Shown: piece after piece, positions 26,896 through 39,079 of the stretch | How positions within the stretch are numbered: the first letter of the stretch is position 1 | Layout of the letters: each line of letters begins with the position of its first letter | Notes under the pieces: model-generated | Seen by the model: the letters and a program-made list of their open reading frames with translations, nothing else | Databases searched by the model: none | What the model was told of the DNA's origin: nothing | Assembly: GCA_037074615.1 (NCBI GenBank) | Contig: CM073545.1 | Span: forward strand, 16,076,001 to 16,140,000 | DNA length: 64,000 nt | Source: Leucaena leucocephala | Taxonomy: Eukaryota > Streptophyta > Magnoliopsida > Fabales > Fabaceae | Direction: 5' to 3' | Position numbers and translations under genes: made by a program

Positions 26896-28029
26896 ATGGC
26901 TTCCAACGGCCAAAACCGTTATGTTCTAACTTTGTTTCTCATTCTCACAATCTGCAGTTCTGGGGCTGTGTCCCGGAAGCTTCAAGAAGAATCATCTTTA
27001 TCAGAAAGACATGAGCAATGGATGGCCAAATATGGTAAAGTGTACAAGGATGTTGCAGAGAAGCAAAAACGCTTTGAGATATTCAAGCACAATGTTCAGT
27101 TCATTGAATCCTTCAATTCTGCTGGCAACAAACCCTACAAGCTCAGCATCAACCAGTTCGCAGATCAAACCAATGAAGAATTTAAGGCCATTCGTAATGG
27201 CTTGAAGAGGTCCCATGAATCACTTAGGACCATGTCCGTGACAGAGACAACCATCGTTTAGGCACGAGAATGTCACTGCTCTTCCTGCTTCTGTGGATTG
27301 GAGGCAAAAACCAAGGCGCATGTGGTAAGATTAAACAACACAACATATACTCATGACTTATTCTCGTTTTTGCATCCTCTTTTGTTGTGTTTCATTGAGT
27401 AAACTTTCATGTCAACTTTTGTTTACGTAAAACTAGGAAGTTGTTGGGTATTTTCAACTGTTGCAGCAACGGAAGGGATTCACCAGTTAACTACTGGAAA
27501 ATTGTTGTCTCTCTCAGAGCAAGAGTTAATTGATTGTGATACTAAAGGTGTGGACCAAGGTTGCGAGGGTGGTTACATGGAAGATGGCTTTGAATTCATC
27601 ATCAAAAATGGAGGAATTACCACTGAAGCAAACTACCCCTACACTGCAGCTGATGGCAAATGCAACATCAACCAGAAAGCATCACATGTTGCTCAAATTA
27701 AGGGCTATGAGAAGGTTCCTGTTAATAGTGAGCTATCACTTCAAAAAGCTGTGGCTAACCAGCCTGTGTCTGTTTCCATTGATGCCGGAGATGGTTCTTT
27801 CCAATTTTATTCTAGCGGAGTTTTCACGGGTGAATGTGGCACTCAGCTTGATCATGGTGTGACCGCGGTTGGTTATGGTGCGACTAATGATAGTATTGAA
27901 TACTGGATTGTGAAGAATTCATGGGGAACTGAATGGGGTGAGGAAGGATATGTGAGGATGAAGAGGAACATAGACGCCAAGGGAGGTTTATGTGGAATTG
28001 CCATGGATGCCTCTTATCCAACTGTTTAA
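26896..28029 (+). pseudogene. Papain-like cysteine protease (SAG39-type), broken in exon 1
   Basis: Exon 1 is 26896-27324 and exon 2 is 27437-28029. Exon 1 gives a signal peptide (about 1-26) and an inhibitory propeptide with ERFNIN-type spacing and a NQFADQTNEEF (GNFD-like) region. Exon 2 carries the mature enzyme with all catalytic residues: Cys in GSCWVFS, His in [11 protein letters not shown], Asn in [10 protein letters not shown], plus the GCEGG motif. Exon 1 is damaged twice. After TVTETT-like residues the frame shifts by one, producing TAG at 27259-27261. About 45 nt later, roughly 20 nt encoding the start of the mature domain are missing between two A-rich runs near 27305, changing frame again. 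The family is senescence-associated papain-like vacuolar or secreted proteases. As it stands no active proenzyme is made. Confidence 0.85.
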
Positions 28030-28039
28030 AATTATCACT

Positions 28040-29490
28040 ATATTAATGTAAAAGCATATCGTGAATTTTCTTATCCTAAAATATGTTGACACGTATTTTC
28101 AAAGATTAATCAAAGTATTATCATTTCCTTCTATCCAACCACTTTTTGGACATATGTCTTTTACGTACTCATTTTATACGGTTTAATTTAAATCGCTCAA
28201 TTTAAAATTGCATCATATGGATTTTATTATGAAACTCGAAAAATATCATTTAGGATATGGTCGACCAACTTTGCCATATGCTTGTTACAAATATCCACAA
28301 ATTCATCTTATACTTGATAATTGATATTGGGATAGAAGGGGTTATAAAGCTATACGTACTTTTCGATGAAACAAATTCTCTTCGGCTTCTCCACTACTAC
28401 GTCTTCTTCATACGTGGCACAAATGTATTTGTCCTCAAATGTCATTGTCTTTTATAGGATTTATCATTATTCTTTTTTTGTCTTTCAAGAAACCAAGTTC
28501 ATCCACGCGAATATGATTACACAGAAGATATCCAATTCATGTTAAAATGAAATACTCGAAATTTATAGTGTCCAAAATTGGTCTTGTGGGGGAAGGGATA
28601 ATTTTGGTTTTCCAAAAACAAACAAACAAACAAAGTTTATGTGTGTGGTTATACTTATTATATGAACTTTCTCCAATTTACAAATCATTGATACCCTTCA
28701 TTCCGGCCATTTGATTAAAGTTATCTCAATTTGAAAATAATAAATTTAGATAAAATTTTTGAAGTAAGGAAAAAAATTTAAAAATTAATTTAATAAACTT
28801 CACTTCTATTTACTATTCTCGTCCATGCATAGTGATAGTCTATCATATTCTTTCTCTATAGTCAGCCATTTCACCTACCAAACGAAAAGTTGGTATGAAA
28901 TCCCTCACTCTTTCCATTTCCTAAACAACCCCCAAAATTAATTTTTTTGTACAGTAATATATATTTTTTTAATTTTAAAAGTATTTAAATTAGAAATCAT
29001 GAAAAATCAAATTCAAGGACTTTAATTTATAATTTATAGAATAAAATACCATAATAATTTTGAAGTAATTTTAGTTTTAGCATCTTCATCCCGAAATTTT
29101 AAATTGAAAATAGAAAATTCTAGACATAATTTTCCCATATTTTCATCTGTATTTTTCTGTTTTTCTTTTATTTTCTTTTATTTTTTTATTTCCCCCCTCT
29201 TTTTCTAGACCTTGCTAGCTGCTAGTTCTTGCGGGGTTGCCTCTTGCTTGAAGCAATTATCCAAAAAGGTAGAGGCGCCAAGAAGCAAACTGGCGCGTGA
29301 CGGCACGTGCCTGTTTCAACTAAAACGGACTTTGCCTCGCTTTCCCCACTCCCAGTCCCAGATTCATTTCTCAGATTCCAAAACATGAATGGCTATACAT
29401 TTGCCATGTCAGCATTTCGCTCCAAAAATTCTTCCTCCTTAAAAAATTGAAAATTCCGAAACTCGCAAAATATTAAAATTAAATCTCTGC
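28040..29490. other. Intergenic, promoter side of the J-domain gene
   Basis: No gene recognised. The stretch 29220-29400 is notably GC-richer, with GGCACGTGCC and a TGGCGCG box, and is the likely promoter of the gene at 29555. Confidence 0.5.
29302..29311. promoter_or_regulatory. G-box palindrome (GGCACGTGCC)
   Basis: A perfect 10-bp palindrome with a CACGTG core lies about 250 bp upstream of the J-domain gene start. It is the binding core for bZIP and bHLH (for example PIF/HY5-type) factors and is common in light- or stress-responsive promoters of plastid-protein genes. Use here is inferred from position alone. Confidence 0.5.
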
Positions 29491-29554
29491 CTCTGTGCTT
29501 CCATCTTCTCAGAGAAGAGGAAGCTGCTTGTACTCCCTTCCAACTCGAATCGGA

Positions 29555-32500
29555 ATGGCTCATTTACTATCTCCCGTTTACACTGAGGCTTTCAAAATCC
29601 ACAATCCTTTACTGAATCTGAGTTCTCCAACTTCATGTCGCCTTCTCGCCACCAGGACTTCGAGTCATTGCAAATTTGTGAACGATTCTGCAAAGCGAAG
29701 ATGTTTTGGTAGGGTTAAGGTTGCCGCTGAGGACTCCACTTCTAGTACTCTCTCTGATTCTATTGCCGATGACTATTACGCTGTTCTTGGCCTGGTAATT
29801 CATCCACTTCCAAAGCTGTGATCGTCAGTTTATTTTGTTTGTTTTGGTAATTTTTTAGCGCCGTTTGTTGTAATTTTATGTTTCCTAAGATACTAAAACG
29901 ATAATATGCGATCATTTAAATCAAGCATCCTATGCTACTAAAGTGATGGGGAAATATGGAGTATGAATTTGGCGATGACATCATCTTTTGAGAACTAAGA
30001 AATATGAAACTCAATTGGACTTAACTCTAGGAACATGCATGCTTAAGCGGAACTTTTGATCTTGATTTCATCCATGATCTATTTTTCTTCCTAAACATCG
30101 TAGGTGGAATATCAAAGTATGTAGCAAAAATAGGACAAATCGGTTTGTTAATTTGAGTAGATATGCTGTTTGTTTAATGACGTATCATTTGGTAATTTTT
30201 GGTGCATGCAATTTACTAGCTTCCAGATTCCACGCCGGAGCAGATTAAGAAGGCTTACTACAATTGCATGAAAGCTTGCCATCCAGACTTGAGTGGCGAT
30301 GATCCTGAGACGACAAACTTTTGCATTTTCATCAATGAAGTGTATGAGGTGGGTTCATTTTGAAATAAATCTATATCTGAGGTTGAAGGAAACATATACA
30401 AAGTTTATCCTGTGTTTTTATTATAGATAGATTGACTGTTACAGTGCAGGTACTCAGTGATCCTGTTCAACGCATGGTTTATGATGAAATTCACGGGTAT
30501 TCGCTGACTTCAATCAATCCTTTCTTGGATGATTCTAGTCCAAAAGATCATGTTTTCGTTGACGAATTCAGCTGCATAGGTATGTCCACTTTACTACTCA
30601 CTCTCGCTAACATGAAATTCCCTTAAACTCCTTGAGACAGTAAGAGCATTTTATGAGCACCTGGTTGAGAATCACTTCAACTCAAACCTGTTAAGATTTT
30701 AGTTCTGTCAATGGTTTTGTATCTGAATTCTAACCACTTGGTTACAGATGATATCATGTCAAGGACTACTTCTCTCAAAAGTTGAAGCTGTTGAGCAAAG
30801 GCTTATGATTGGTTTTTAATAATACCCCTAACAACATATTAATCCCTCCTTCACATCTTTGAAAGAAATAAATTGGCTGTCATTTATCGTCCTTTGAAAG
30901 AATAACTTTCTTGAATATACAAGTTCACTAGTATAATCATTCTTTGACTTTGATGGCAATGGTGTGGCGTATGTAGCAAGTTTTTCGTGTTTGAGTTGAA
31001 TTCTTGAACAGTTACAAAGCATACCATGTAAGTACTTTGAAAATTCTTATACAGGTTGCAAAAATTGCGCCAATGTGGCCTCTGATGTGTTTGCAATAGA
31101 GGAAGACTATGGAAGAGCCAGAGCATATAGCCAGTGTGGAAGAACTGAATTAGTTCAACAGGCAATTGAAAGTTGGTAAGTTCATGCACAGTTGTGCTTG
31201 CTCTAAGATGTCAAACATTACTTATCCATATTTTCCTTGATTTTAATTGATAAAGTATAATGAAATCTTGATTAAAACCTGCCTCAACTGTTGGCTAAGG
31301 ATTGATTACCACTAGGTTTTGCTTTGAAAAATAAATTTGAATTTTACTTTAATTGCCAGTCTGTATTCCAGTTGCATTTCTGATTGTGGTCTTAGTTTCT
31401 TTGTTGCGTAAGGTGAAAATGTATTTTCTAATTGATGGTGAATAATTTTACAGAAAGGGATGGGTTTCAGAAATTGACACTGTCTCCAAATTACTAGTGT
31501 TATTTCATGAAGTCTCTTTATTGCCTTATAGTTTGACTGGTGTATGATTAAGATTAAAATCATCTTAGTCAACGGCTGCTTTCAGGTATCATGGTAAAAT
31601 AGTGGTAACTCACTAATATTATAGTGTTACAGAATTACTAAGATGATGAATTGAACTTTATGAAATCAATGGACTATTCATGATACTCAGTTATTCACCT
31701 GATTTCAACTGCATAAAAGTATAAAAAATCAGATCGAGGTAAGTTCAACTGAGCTTGATTCAAACTTCCAAGTCCAAAACCCATCTGAATAAACTCATAA
31801 TTCTGACTGTATGATGTTTATGTTTCTTTTCTTTATATGTTCTAGTTCAGACAAACAAATCTAATAGATTTGTCAAGCCTGAGGCTTCCCACAGTTTGAG
31901 CCTTTTTGTTGAGATCTAAGGTGACAAGATGTCAAATATCCTTGAACTGAAAAATTATATTATGGTTGAAATCTGATAAAATGCATAGATATCACTAAGT
32001 AGGGTCCAGCAAACCCCAGCCAGTCCTATACTTGTTCGATTATCATAGATCAATATAGTATTATCTTGTTACTGAAGTTTATCTTGTTGCTGCTGTTTGA
32101 TATGTGAGTTTTAAAATTTCAGCTGCAAAAATTGAATTGCTTGTAAAACGACTCGCAATTTGGTTAAAAATCAATCTTACAAAATGCTTTTGTATATCAG
32201 CCCTGTTGACTGCATTCATTGGACATCTGCAGCACAACTATCATTACTCGAAGATGAAATGCGGCGGGTAGAAAGAGTCAATGTAAGACCTTGATCAGAA
32301 AGTCTATTTATTCCAGTTTGATGTACATTCTCCATCATCTTATGATCATGTCATCACCTCCTTTAATTAAAGTTTCCGTTCCCTCTCTTTGTTGGCAACT
32401 GATATATGTAGGATAATCTTTACAAAAGAGCAGTGTGTAAATTAACCTTCTTAAACTTCTTAAAGGCACATAAATTTGAAATCTTTAGCCTTCTTAATGT

Positions 32501-34291
32501 TTAAACCATTAATCTCTAACTCTCCAAATTAGAAGCGTCATACTGAGTAGAAGAAGGAAAACCATACAACATAGGAGTTTAACATAATCAATTAGCAATT
32601 TGAGCAGAAAAATAGTTGCCATAGGAATATGAGAAGTGGATTTCTTCAATCAGCTAAAATCTAGTGGCTAATTTTATTTATTAACACAACACGTTATAAT
32701 CTTATTAAAGAATGGGATCTGGACATGTAAATGCATACTATCTAATTCAGCTTTTTTATACTACTCTATATTTACTGACTCTTTTAGTTATGAACAGGTT
32801 GCCCTGATGCTTGTAGGAATGGGATCATCAATTGATGTTTTTAGAATGGTAAGATACTGCATCGGCTATTGGTTTATCCACTTCTAACTCCTCATAGACT
32901 TTCTGCTAATTTTCTATCGACATTTAGTGGACATTTTGGAGGTTCACATGGTTTTCCCGATCACAAATAACATTCCAGTGTCCATATAATTTTATTTTAT
33001 CTGGTTGAAAGACCTATAATTTTGAACTTTGTTTATCTGGACTCCTGAAAGAATTTCGAAAGGCTATCATAACATGAATTTGAGAGACGAGTTTTCTGGA
33101 CATTCAAACTGCTAGTATCATTTTTATGCTTTCATCATAGAGTTTATGTTTCTGATGTTTCAAGCTCATTGTATGAGAAAATCCATCAATATTTCTGTCT
33201 TTAACCTACTGTGCTATAAACTAGAGTACTACAGTAATGCATTCATGTAACAAGAGCTATATTTGTTAATTTCAGGCAAGCTCCAGATGGGAAAAGAGGC
33301 AGGCAAAAGTCTTGGTAAGAAGTATTCTAGAATCCAATTCAGCTTCAATTTCACATAATATGTGAAGAATTGCTTATGTACATGCAGTTGTTCTTCAGAG
33401 TTCTGTCCGCCCTTTATGTATGAAGTAATTGTTATATGGATTGTGTTATGTAGTTATCAGTTTTTGACCAGCTATAATCTGGAAATGGGAAAGATTCTTA
33501 AGGAAAATAGCAAATACAAAGCTCATATAGTTTGGCAAACTTTCCTCATATATATGGCAAGTTCCCAATGTGTATATCCCGAATTGGATCTCAATTATTC
33601 AGTACCCTTAACTTACTGGCTCTTTAAACTCAAGCACATAGGTAATTTAGTGATTTAGCATATGATATATTGGAATAGATACTTGTAGGCTTTGATAAAA
33701 AATGGTGAATAATGGGCGTTTCCGGAGTAGTCAAGTAGACTGACTATACTTTCGAGAGGAAGGGATAGCTCTGCGTTCTGATAATGCAATATTTGCAGAG
33801 TTCCTAGAGAATTAGTTTTCTAAGATCCTCATAATTGCTATCATAACTAAACAGCTATGTGTGGGTCCCAGGAACAAGCAAAAATGAGAATGATGAAGCA
33901 GAAAGGTTCTGATAAGACAGATTCTTACTGGGACAACCTTTGGGGCAAACCAAAAGACTACAAAAATTCAGGTACGAGGATTTTATAACTTTGTATTAGT
34001 ATTTCATTATTGTTGGGGATCGATAATGTTTTCAAATGCTAAGTAGCTTACAAACACTAAGCATATTACGTCTATATGTGGTAGAAGTGCTTGACCATTT
34101 ACCTTAACATGGGTATCTATGTTTTTGCCGCTTATTATTCAAAATGATCACTTCTTGCAGAGGAGGAAGTGAAAGAGAGAGAAAAGAGAGCTGCAGCAGC
34201 AGCACGAAGATGGAGGGAGTACTCAAGGAGGGGCGTCGACAAGCGTCCGACATTCAAACTTCCAGAGGCAACCTCTGGCAATGCCAACTGA
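29555..34291 (+). CDS. Plastid-type DnaJ (J-domain) protein with ferredoxin-like [4Fe-4S] domain
   Basis: Nine exons in phase: 29555-29794, 30220-30348, 30450-30579, 31055-31175, 32201-32282, 32798-32848, 33276-33314, 33872-33971 and 34161-34291; 340 aa. The N-terminal 55-60 residues are Ser/Thr/Arg-rich, like a chloroplast transit peptide. The J domain (about 72-140) has DDYYAVLGL and the HPD tripeptide at 101-103, so it can stimulate an Hsp70. The ferredoxin-like domain follows: Cys165-x2-Cys168-x2-Cys171 and Cys207-Pro, a full ligand set for one [4Fe-4S] cluster, ending CPVDCIHW. A basic Ala/Arg-rich coiled tail closes the protein. This architecture defines the plant DJC76/DJC77-type J proteins. 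A start at 29495 is in frame, but 29555 has the transit-like context. Role in plastid redox or iron-sulfur chaperoning is inferred. Confidence 0.92.
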
Positions 34292-34299
34292 CAGAGTAT

Positions 34300-37200
34300 T
34301 TTTCCCTATACCTTCTGTATAACATTTAGTCAATTGTAATTAATTCATCCATAGGCTGTCACCAAATCTCATGAAGTCTATTTCTCATTAGCTAGCCCTA
34401 ATTGTATATGCAAGCAACTCCGAGGGTAAATACATGACTCTGATGAGTGATAAATTATAGTAATACAGAATAAAAAAATTGGAGAAATTAGCTTATGGCA
34501 ATGGTTCGCCATAGTAAAGTAGGAAGAAAACTTCCCGGCTTCTCGAGAAGGGAGGCTGCCAATCATCTCTCCCTTGTGCAAATTCAAACCATTACTGAGG
34601 ATTGAAAAAGCAAGAAATCTGCTCACTTGCATTTACTATATACTCTGATTGCTTAAGAAAACGATGAAAACTCATTAAACTGAGTGTTAAAAACGATTAT
34701 ACTACCCACTTAATACCCTTTGGCACTCTTTTGTTGACCCTCTGCACTAGTTGACTGGACAATGGATCAATTTGAATCTTATACAATTACAAAAGTAATT
34801 GTATAGAATTTATTTGAAGAGTGATAAAATGGAAACAAATGTCAGGATTAAAGAGAGCGAGTCTCACTCATGTATAGTTTTTGATACCCACACACACACA
34901 CATATATATTATTCTCTTTCTTTTCAAGATGCATGATTGTATATTAAGCTGTTGAATGTAGGTTCAACAAATTTATATTTCACAACAGTCGAGTTTGTAG
35001 TCTGAATTAAACACCAGTTCAATTGAAATTTCATTTGTTTAATGTTTGATTATTTAGTTATAAATAACATCGTGTCAATGGTGATCGTAATTCAATTTAT
35101 TATTTAAACTATAAAGTGAGGATGATCACATATACTTTTGTTATAAACTAGATTAAACGCTAATAATTCAACAGATTCTTTCAGACACAGATCATAGACT
35201 AGCTCCTAGGCTTTTAGGCTGGGAGAGGGAAACAGATTTATATATCTGGATTGATTAATGTCTCTGTTTTCATCTACAAATAATATTTTAGTTAAAGCAT
35301 CTTGAATCATGGTACTAGAATATCCTTTCATTGTTATTCCACATAGAATCTTTTTCATTTAAATAATTACAATTAAGTCTTCTTTTCCTCTTATCTTTTC
35401 CCAATTAATTCGGTAAGGCTAGTTAAACTTTGCTTTAGACGTAACAGATAGGGAGATTTAATATAGCAATAGACATAATCATGGGAAACCTTTCGTTTTT
35501 CCTTTTCCACTGCACGTGACCTGGATTTTGTCATTTTGCTGGAAAAAGTGGAACTCTATATCTAGATTTTGGGTAAAGAGGGTAATTTTAGCCATATTAT
35601 TTACAACTAGTGAATAGCGTATAATGTGATATATTATAATTTTATTATTGTATTAATTCGGATTAGGCTAATGATTTTATGACTTGCTCATATCATGCTT
35701 CAGAGTTTTAGAAAATTTGGAGGAAAAATAGAGGAAGAGATGAGATTTATTTCTATCATGTAACTTCTGGGAGGATTCTCTCTCTGTTTTTTTCTTCTTT
35801 TTCCCCGGAAACTTTATCGACAATTATTTATTTTAAGAATATCTGTGATCAAATATCAGAAACAACTATTTATTTGGCCCACTAGATTGCAAATTTGCAA
35901 TAACTAAACACAGTACACTTCCACTACCAAACAATGATGGACATGGGACATTTTTATAATTGATACTGACCTGAAACATCTAGAAGATTAATTATTTGAA
36001 AGATTAGTGATTCTTGTATCCTTTAATAAATTAATTTCAAGTTTTTTTTTATGTGCTATATGATTGAGTTATATTTGAGTATTATCAAGTTAAATTAGGA
36101 GTAATTTTTTTAAAAATATTTTCAACATTTATACTCTGGCTCAAACTTAAAACTTCCTGTAAAAACCCTTCCATTTGTACTACTGCCTATCAGTTAAACT
36201 AGCTTTAAGTTTGTAGTAAGGGAAGCTAAAAAAAGTTAGCTTGGAATATTATTTATTGTTCGTAAGAAGAACTATGCAATTGCTCAAACTAGGAATAACC
36301 AAATAAATATTTTTTTTAATATCATCATTTTAATAATAAGTAAACAAATTACAGATATGGAGTTACATGTGACTTACAAATTAAGTGATTTGATTTAAAA
36401 AAACTGAAATTATATAGAGTTTAAAACACAAGAGACACATGACCTATGGACCAATTTCCATGGAGTAGATTCTAATAAATCTTTAAAAAATTTGAGTAGG
36501 ATCATTGACATTGTTTTAGAGATAGTCACATATATAATAATATTTTTTGCGGATTATTTGTGCAAGTAACATTTTTTATTATTAACTTATTTTAAAATAA
36601 AGTATTAAGTTAATCTTGCCGTTGTGATCAAGACATCAAGCATTTAATTTGGTCTTCTGCCGACGACACACAGGAATGTTATTTATCATTAGCGACATAT
36701 TTAATGTTCCTTTTCCTCTATTTTTCCCCATTTTTTTCAATATATGAAGTTATGAACAGGGTTTTACAACAATTGAATGTGAGTTCAAACGATTTTTTTT
36801 AATTCAATTTGAGAATTTGAGCTAATGACATGAACTTTTGGCCTATTTTAAACCCCCGAAACACAAATTTCTGACCCATCATTCATTAAAGCTCAATATT
36901 ATTTTTTTAAAATAAAATATATTCAAAAGACAAGGGGGGGGGGTTAGAGATAGATATTAAAAAATTGAAATTAATTAATTAAGGTTGTAGAAAATGTGAT
37001 AAAGATTAAAAGGTGAGTATTGCGGCCATTGATCGTAGTGAGTGGAGAAATCAACAAGGGGATGAATACAACTTCTTGTTTTTTTTTTAAAGTTTATGTG
37101 AGTTTGGCACCGGTCCTCCATCAAAATTAAGGTACAACTGTAGGGTTCAGATAGTACTTACAGAAAATTTATGAAATCGCCTACTAAAAAAATTCTCATA

Positions 37201-38460
37201 ATAATAATATGAATCAAACTCGCATCATTATATAATATAATTTCTAATTATTCTTTAAGATTTCAAGTGCCACCCTCCACTCATTACACATTTGTATTTT
37301 TACTCACATTTTGGCCTCCCAATCGTTGTCATTTTTTCCAATAAGCAGTAAATTTCTTTTTGGTAAATTTTATTTATTAAAAATAAAAAACTAGTATATC
37401 ATGTGAAATTTATTTAAAATTTTGGATCATATATAATAATCTCATGCTTTTCATTTTTTTTACACTTGTATGGGTGATTACCACAAATTTCAGTTTTTTT
37501 TAAATAAATAATCACTTCAAACTCGTATTACCTCCGAATAACTTTTTACTTATCATATTTCCATCAATGAAATAACATATGAATAATTATCAATAAAAAC
37601 TACTTTTGCAAATTTAAAATTTTAAGAAACTTATTCTTTTGAAAAAAAAAGATAAACTTATTCGATATGAAAAGAATGTAATTGAAATTTCTTTTTAAGA
37701 TTGACACGTATGTACAGTAGTATATATATCTTATATATTTATTATTTTTAACTAATTTTTTTATATACGTATAATTCAGTTATTTAAAGTTTGTAATTCA
37801 AACCGGAGGGAGTACTTATTAATTGAAATTGATAATGAAAAGAATGCAAGTGTTTATGATCACATGAGGTGTTAAAGGGGCTTTCTACGAGAGCAAAGTG
37901 GACCTTTTATCATAAATACATTTAATGCTTATTTAATTGTTCAATTATTGAGAGAAGAGAAGACAACATGGAGGCAGAAAGAGTGTGCTTTGCTATCGTA
38001 TACCAATTGGAATAATAAACAAATCTCAGATTCTTCGCTGCAACAAAGTCTATCAAATCAAGATCACAAAATTGGCCCACATGATATATATATATATATA
38101 TGTATATACCCTCTTGAACCTTAATTTTAAATATAATAATTAGATAATTAATTAAAAAATATTACTTCAAGATTTTGTACTTTCATCTATCGTGTTTTGT
38201 CTTTAGTTTCTGTAATTTATTCCTTAGCTTTTCATCCCTTCTATTTACTTTATCTGAAACGTTTATTCTTTTAGTTTGGTAAATACTTATAAATTAGAAT
38301 GATATGAGCTGATACGTTATTAATTTTGCTGAAGTAACTTAACACCATTAAATATATCAAATGATTGGGTTTACAGGATATTCTAAATTCGAAGACAGTG
38401 TGCATAAAAAAATTTTTATTGAAAAAAATAAAATTTATTTTGATAATCTTTGAGTCTCAA
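34300..38460. other. AT-rich intergenic region
   Basis: About 4.1 kb with short microsatellites (CA near 34897, AT near 38086) and a possible Stowaway-like element (37529-37814). No supported gene was found on either strand. Confidence 0.5.
37529..37814. mobile_element. Possible degenerate Stowaway-like MITE
   Basis: The right end CCGGAGGGAGTA is a classic Stowaway terminus with its TA target. A weaker left partner TACCTCCGAATAAC lies 286 bp upstream. The inside has a GACACGTA motif seen in such elements. Only about 8 bp of the inverted ends agree, so pairing of the two ends is uncertain. Confidence 0.3.
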
Positions 38461-38499
38461 AATATTAATCACCAACTATTAGTTGAGAAACGGTAGACT

Positions 38500-38992
38500 C
38501 TAGTAAAAAATTAGTTCTACTAAACAATGATACCTTCCGATACAACATCAATGGATTAATTAATCTCTTACTTTGCTCTGAAACACCCCATGCATCTGAC
38601 AAATAAGGCCTACAAACCACACTTTCATCTCCATCTCCTTCTCCTTCTTCACATCTTCTGAGACTCAGGAATCGGAAACACCAAACTCGAACTGCGTGCC
38701 CTTGTCTTCCTCGGAGAATACAAACCCGAGATCCATAAACCGTTTTAGCTCCCAAATCTCAAGCTATATTATGGATGGGACCTTAATTATGACCCGATTG
38801 TTCGCTGGGACCTCCTTCCCAGAAAGAACTGTTTGTAGGGGTCAGTGAAAGACCTAATAGCTACTAGTTGTCGTTGAGGAAACGTGTTTAGGGTTGAGGT
38901 TGAAGGTGAAGGTGAAGATGAAGAGGAAGAGGATTTCTTGTTCAGAACCAATACGAATCGAATAGCCCCAGAATTTGTTCTGTTGCCGCCAT
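38500..38992 (-). pseudogene. DUF1685-like gene relic
   Basis: Reading the minus strand from an ATG at 38992 gives MAATEQILGLFDSYWF, then after a frame change EQEILFLF. Further on come ELKRFMDLGFVFSEEDK (about 38740-38690), SSSLVFPIPESQK in another frame, and ESVVCRPYLSDAW with NPLM in a third. These are, in order, the landmarks of plant DUF1685 proteins (Met-leading QVLxLFDSCWF, ELKGFMDLGFVFSEED, VSRPYLSEAWxVLxxR, NPLM). At least three frame changes and several stops separate them, so no full protein can be made. No intact relative is in the window. Function of the family is unknown. Confidence 0.72.
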
Positions 38993-39079
38993 TGATTCCT
39001 GTGATGCACATATGACGTCGAGGTTGGAGCTTGTAGCTTGGAGATAGTAAATAAGCAACTTTCATGAGTTTTTATGCTT

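Noticed and set aside
28257..28457. 66-aa ORF downstream of the protease relic
   Set aside because: No recognisable domain; it could not be tied to a retroelement in any frame.
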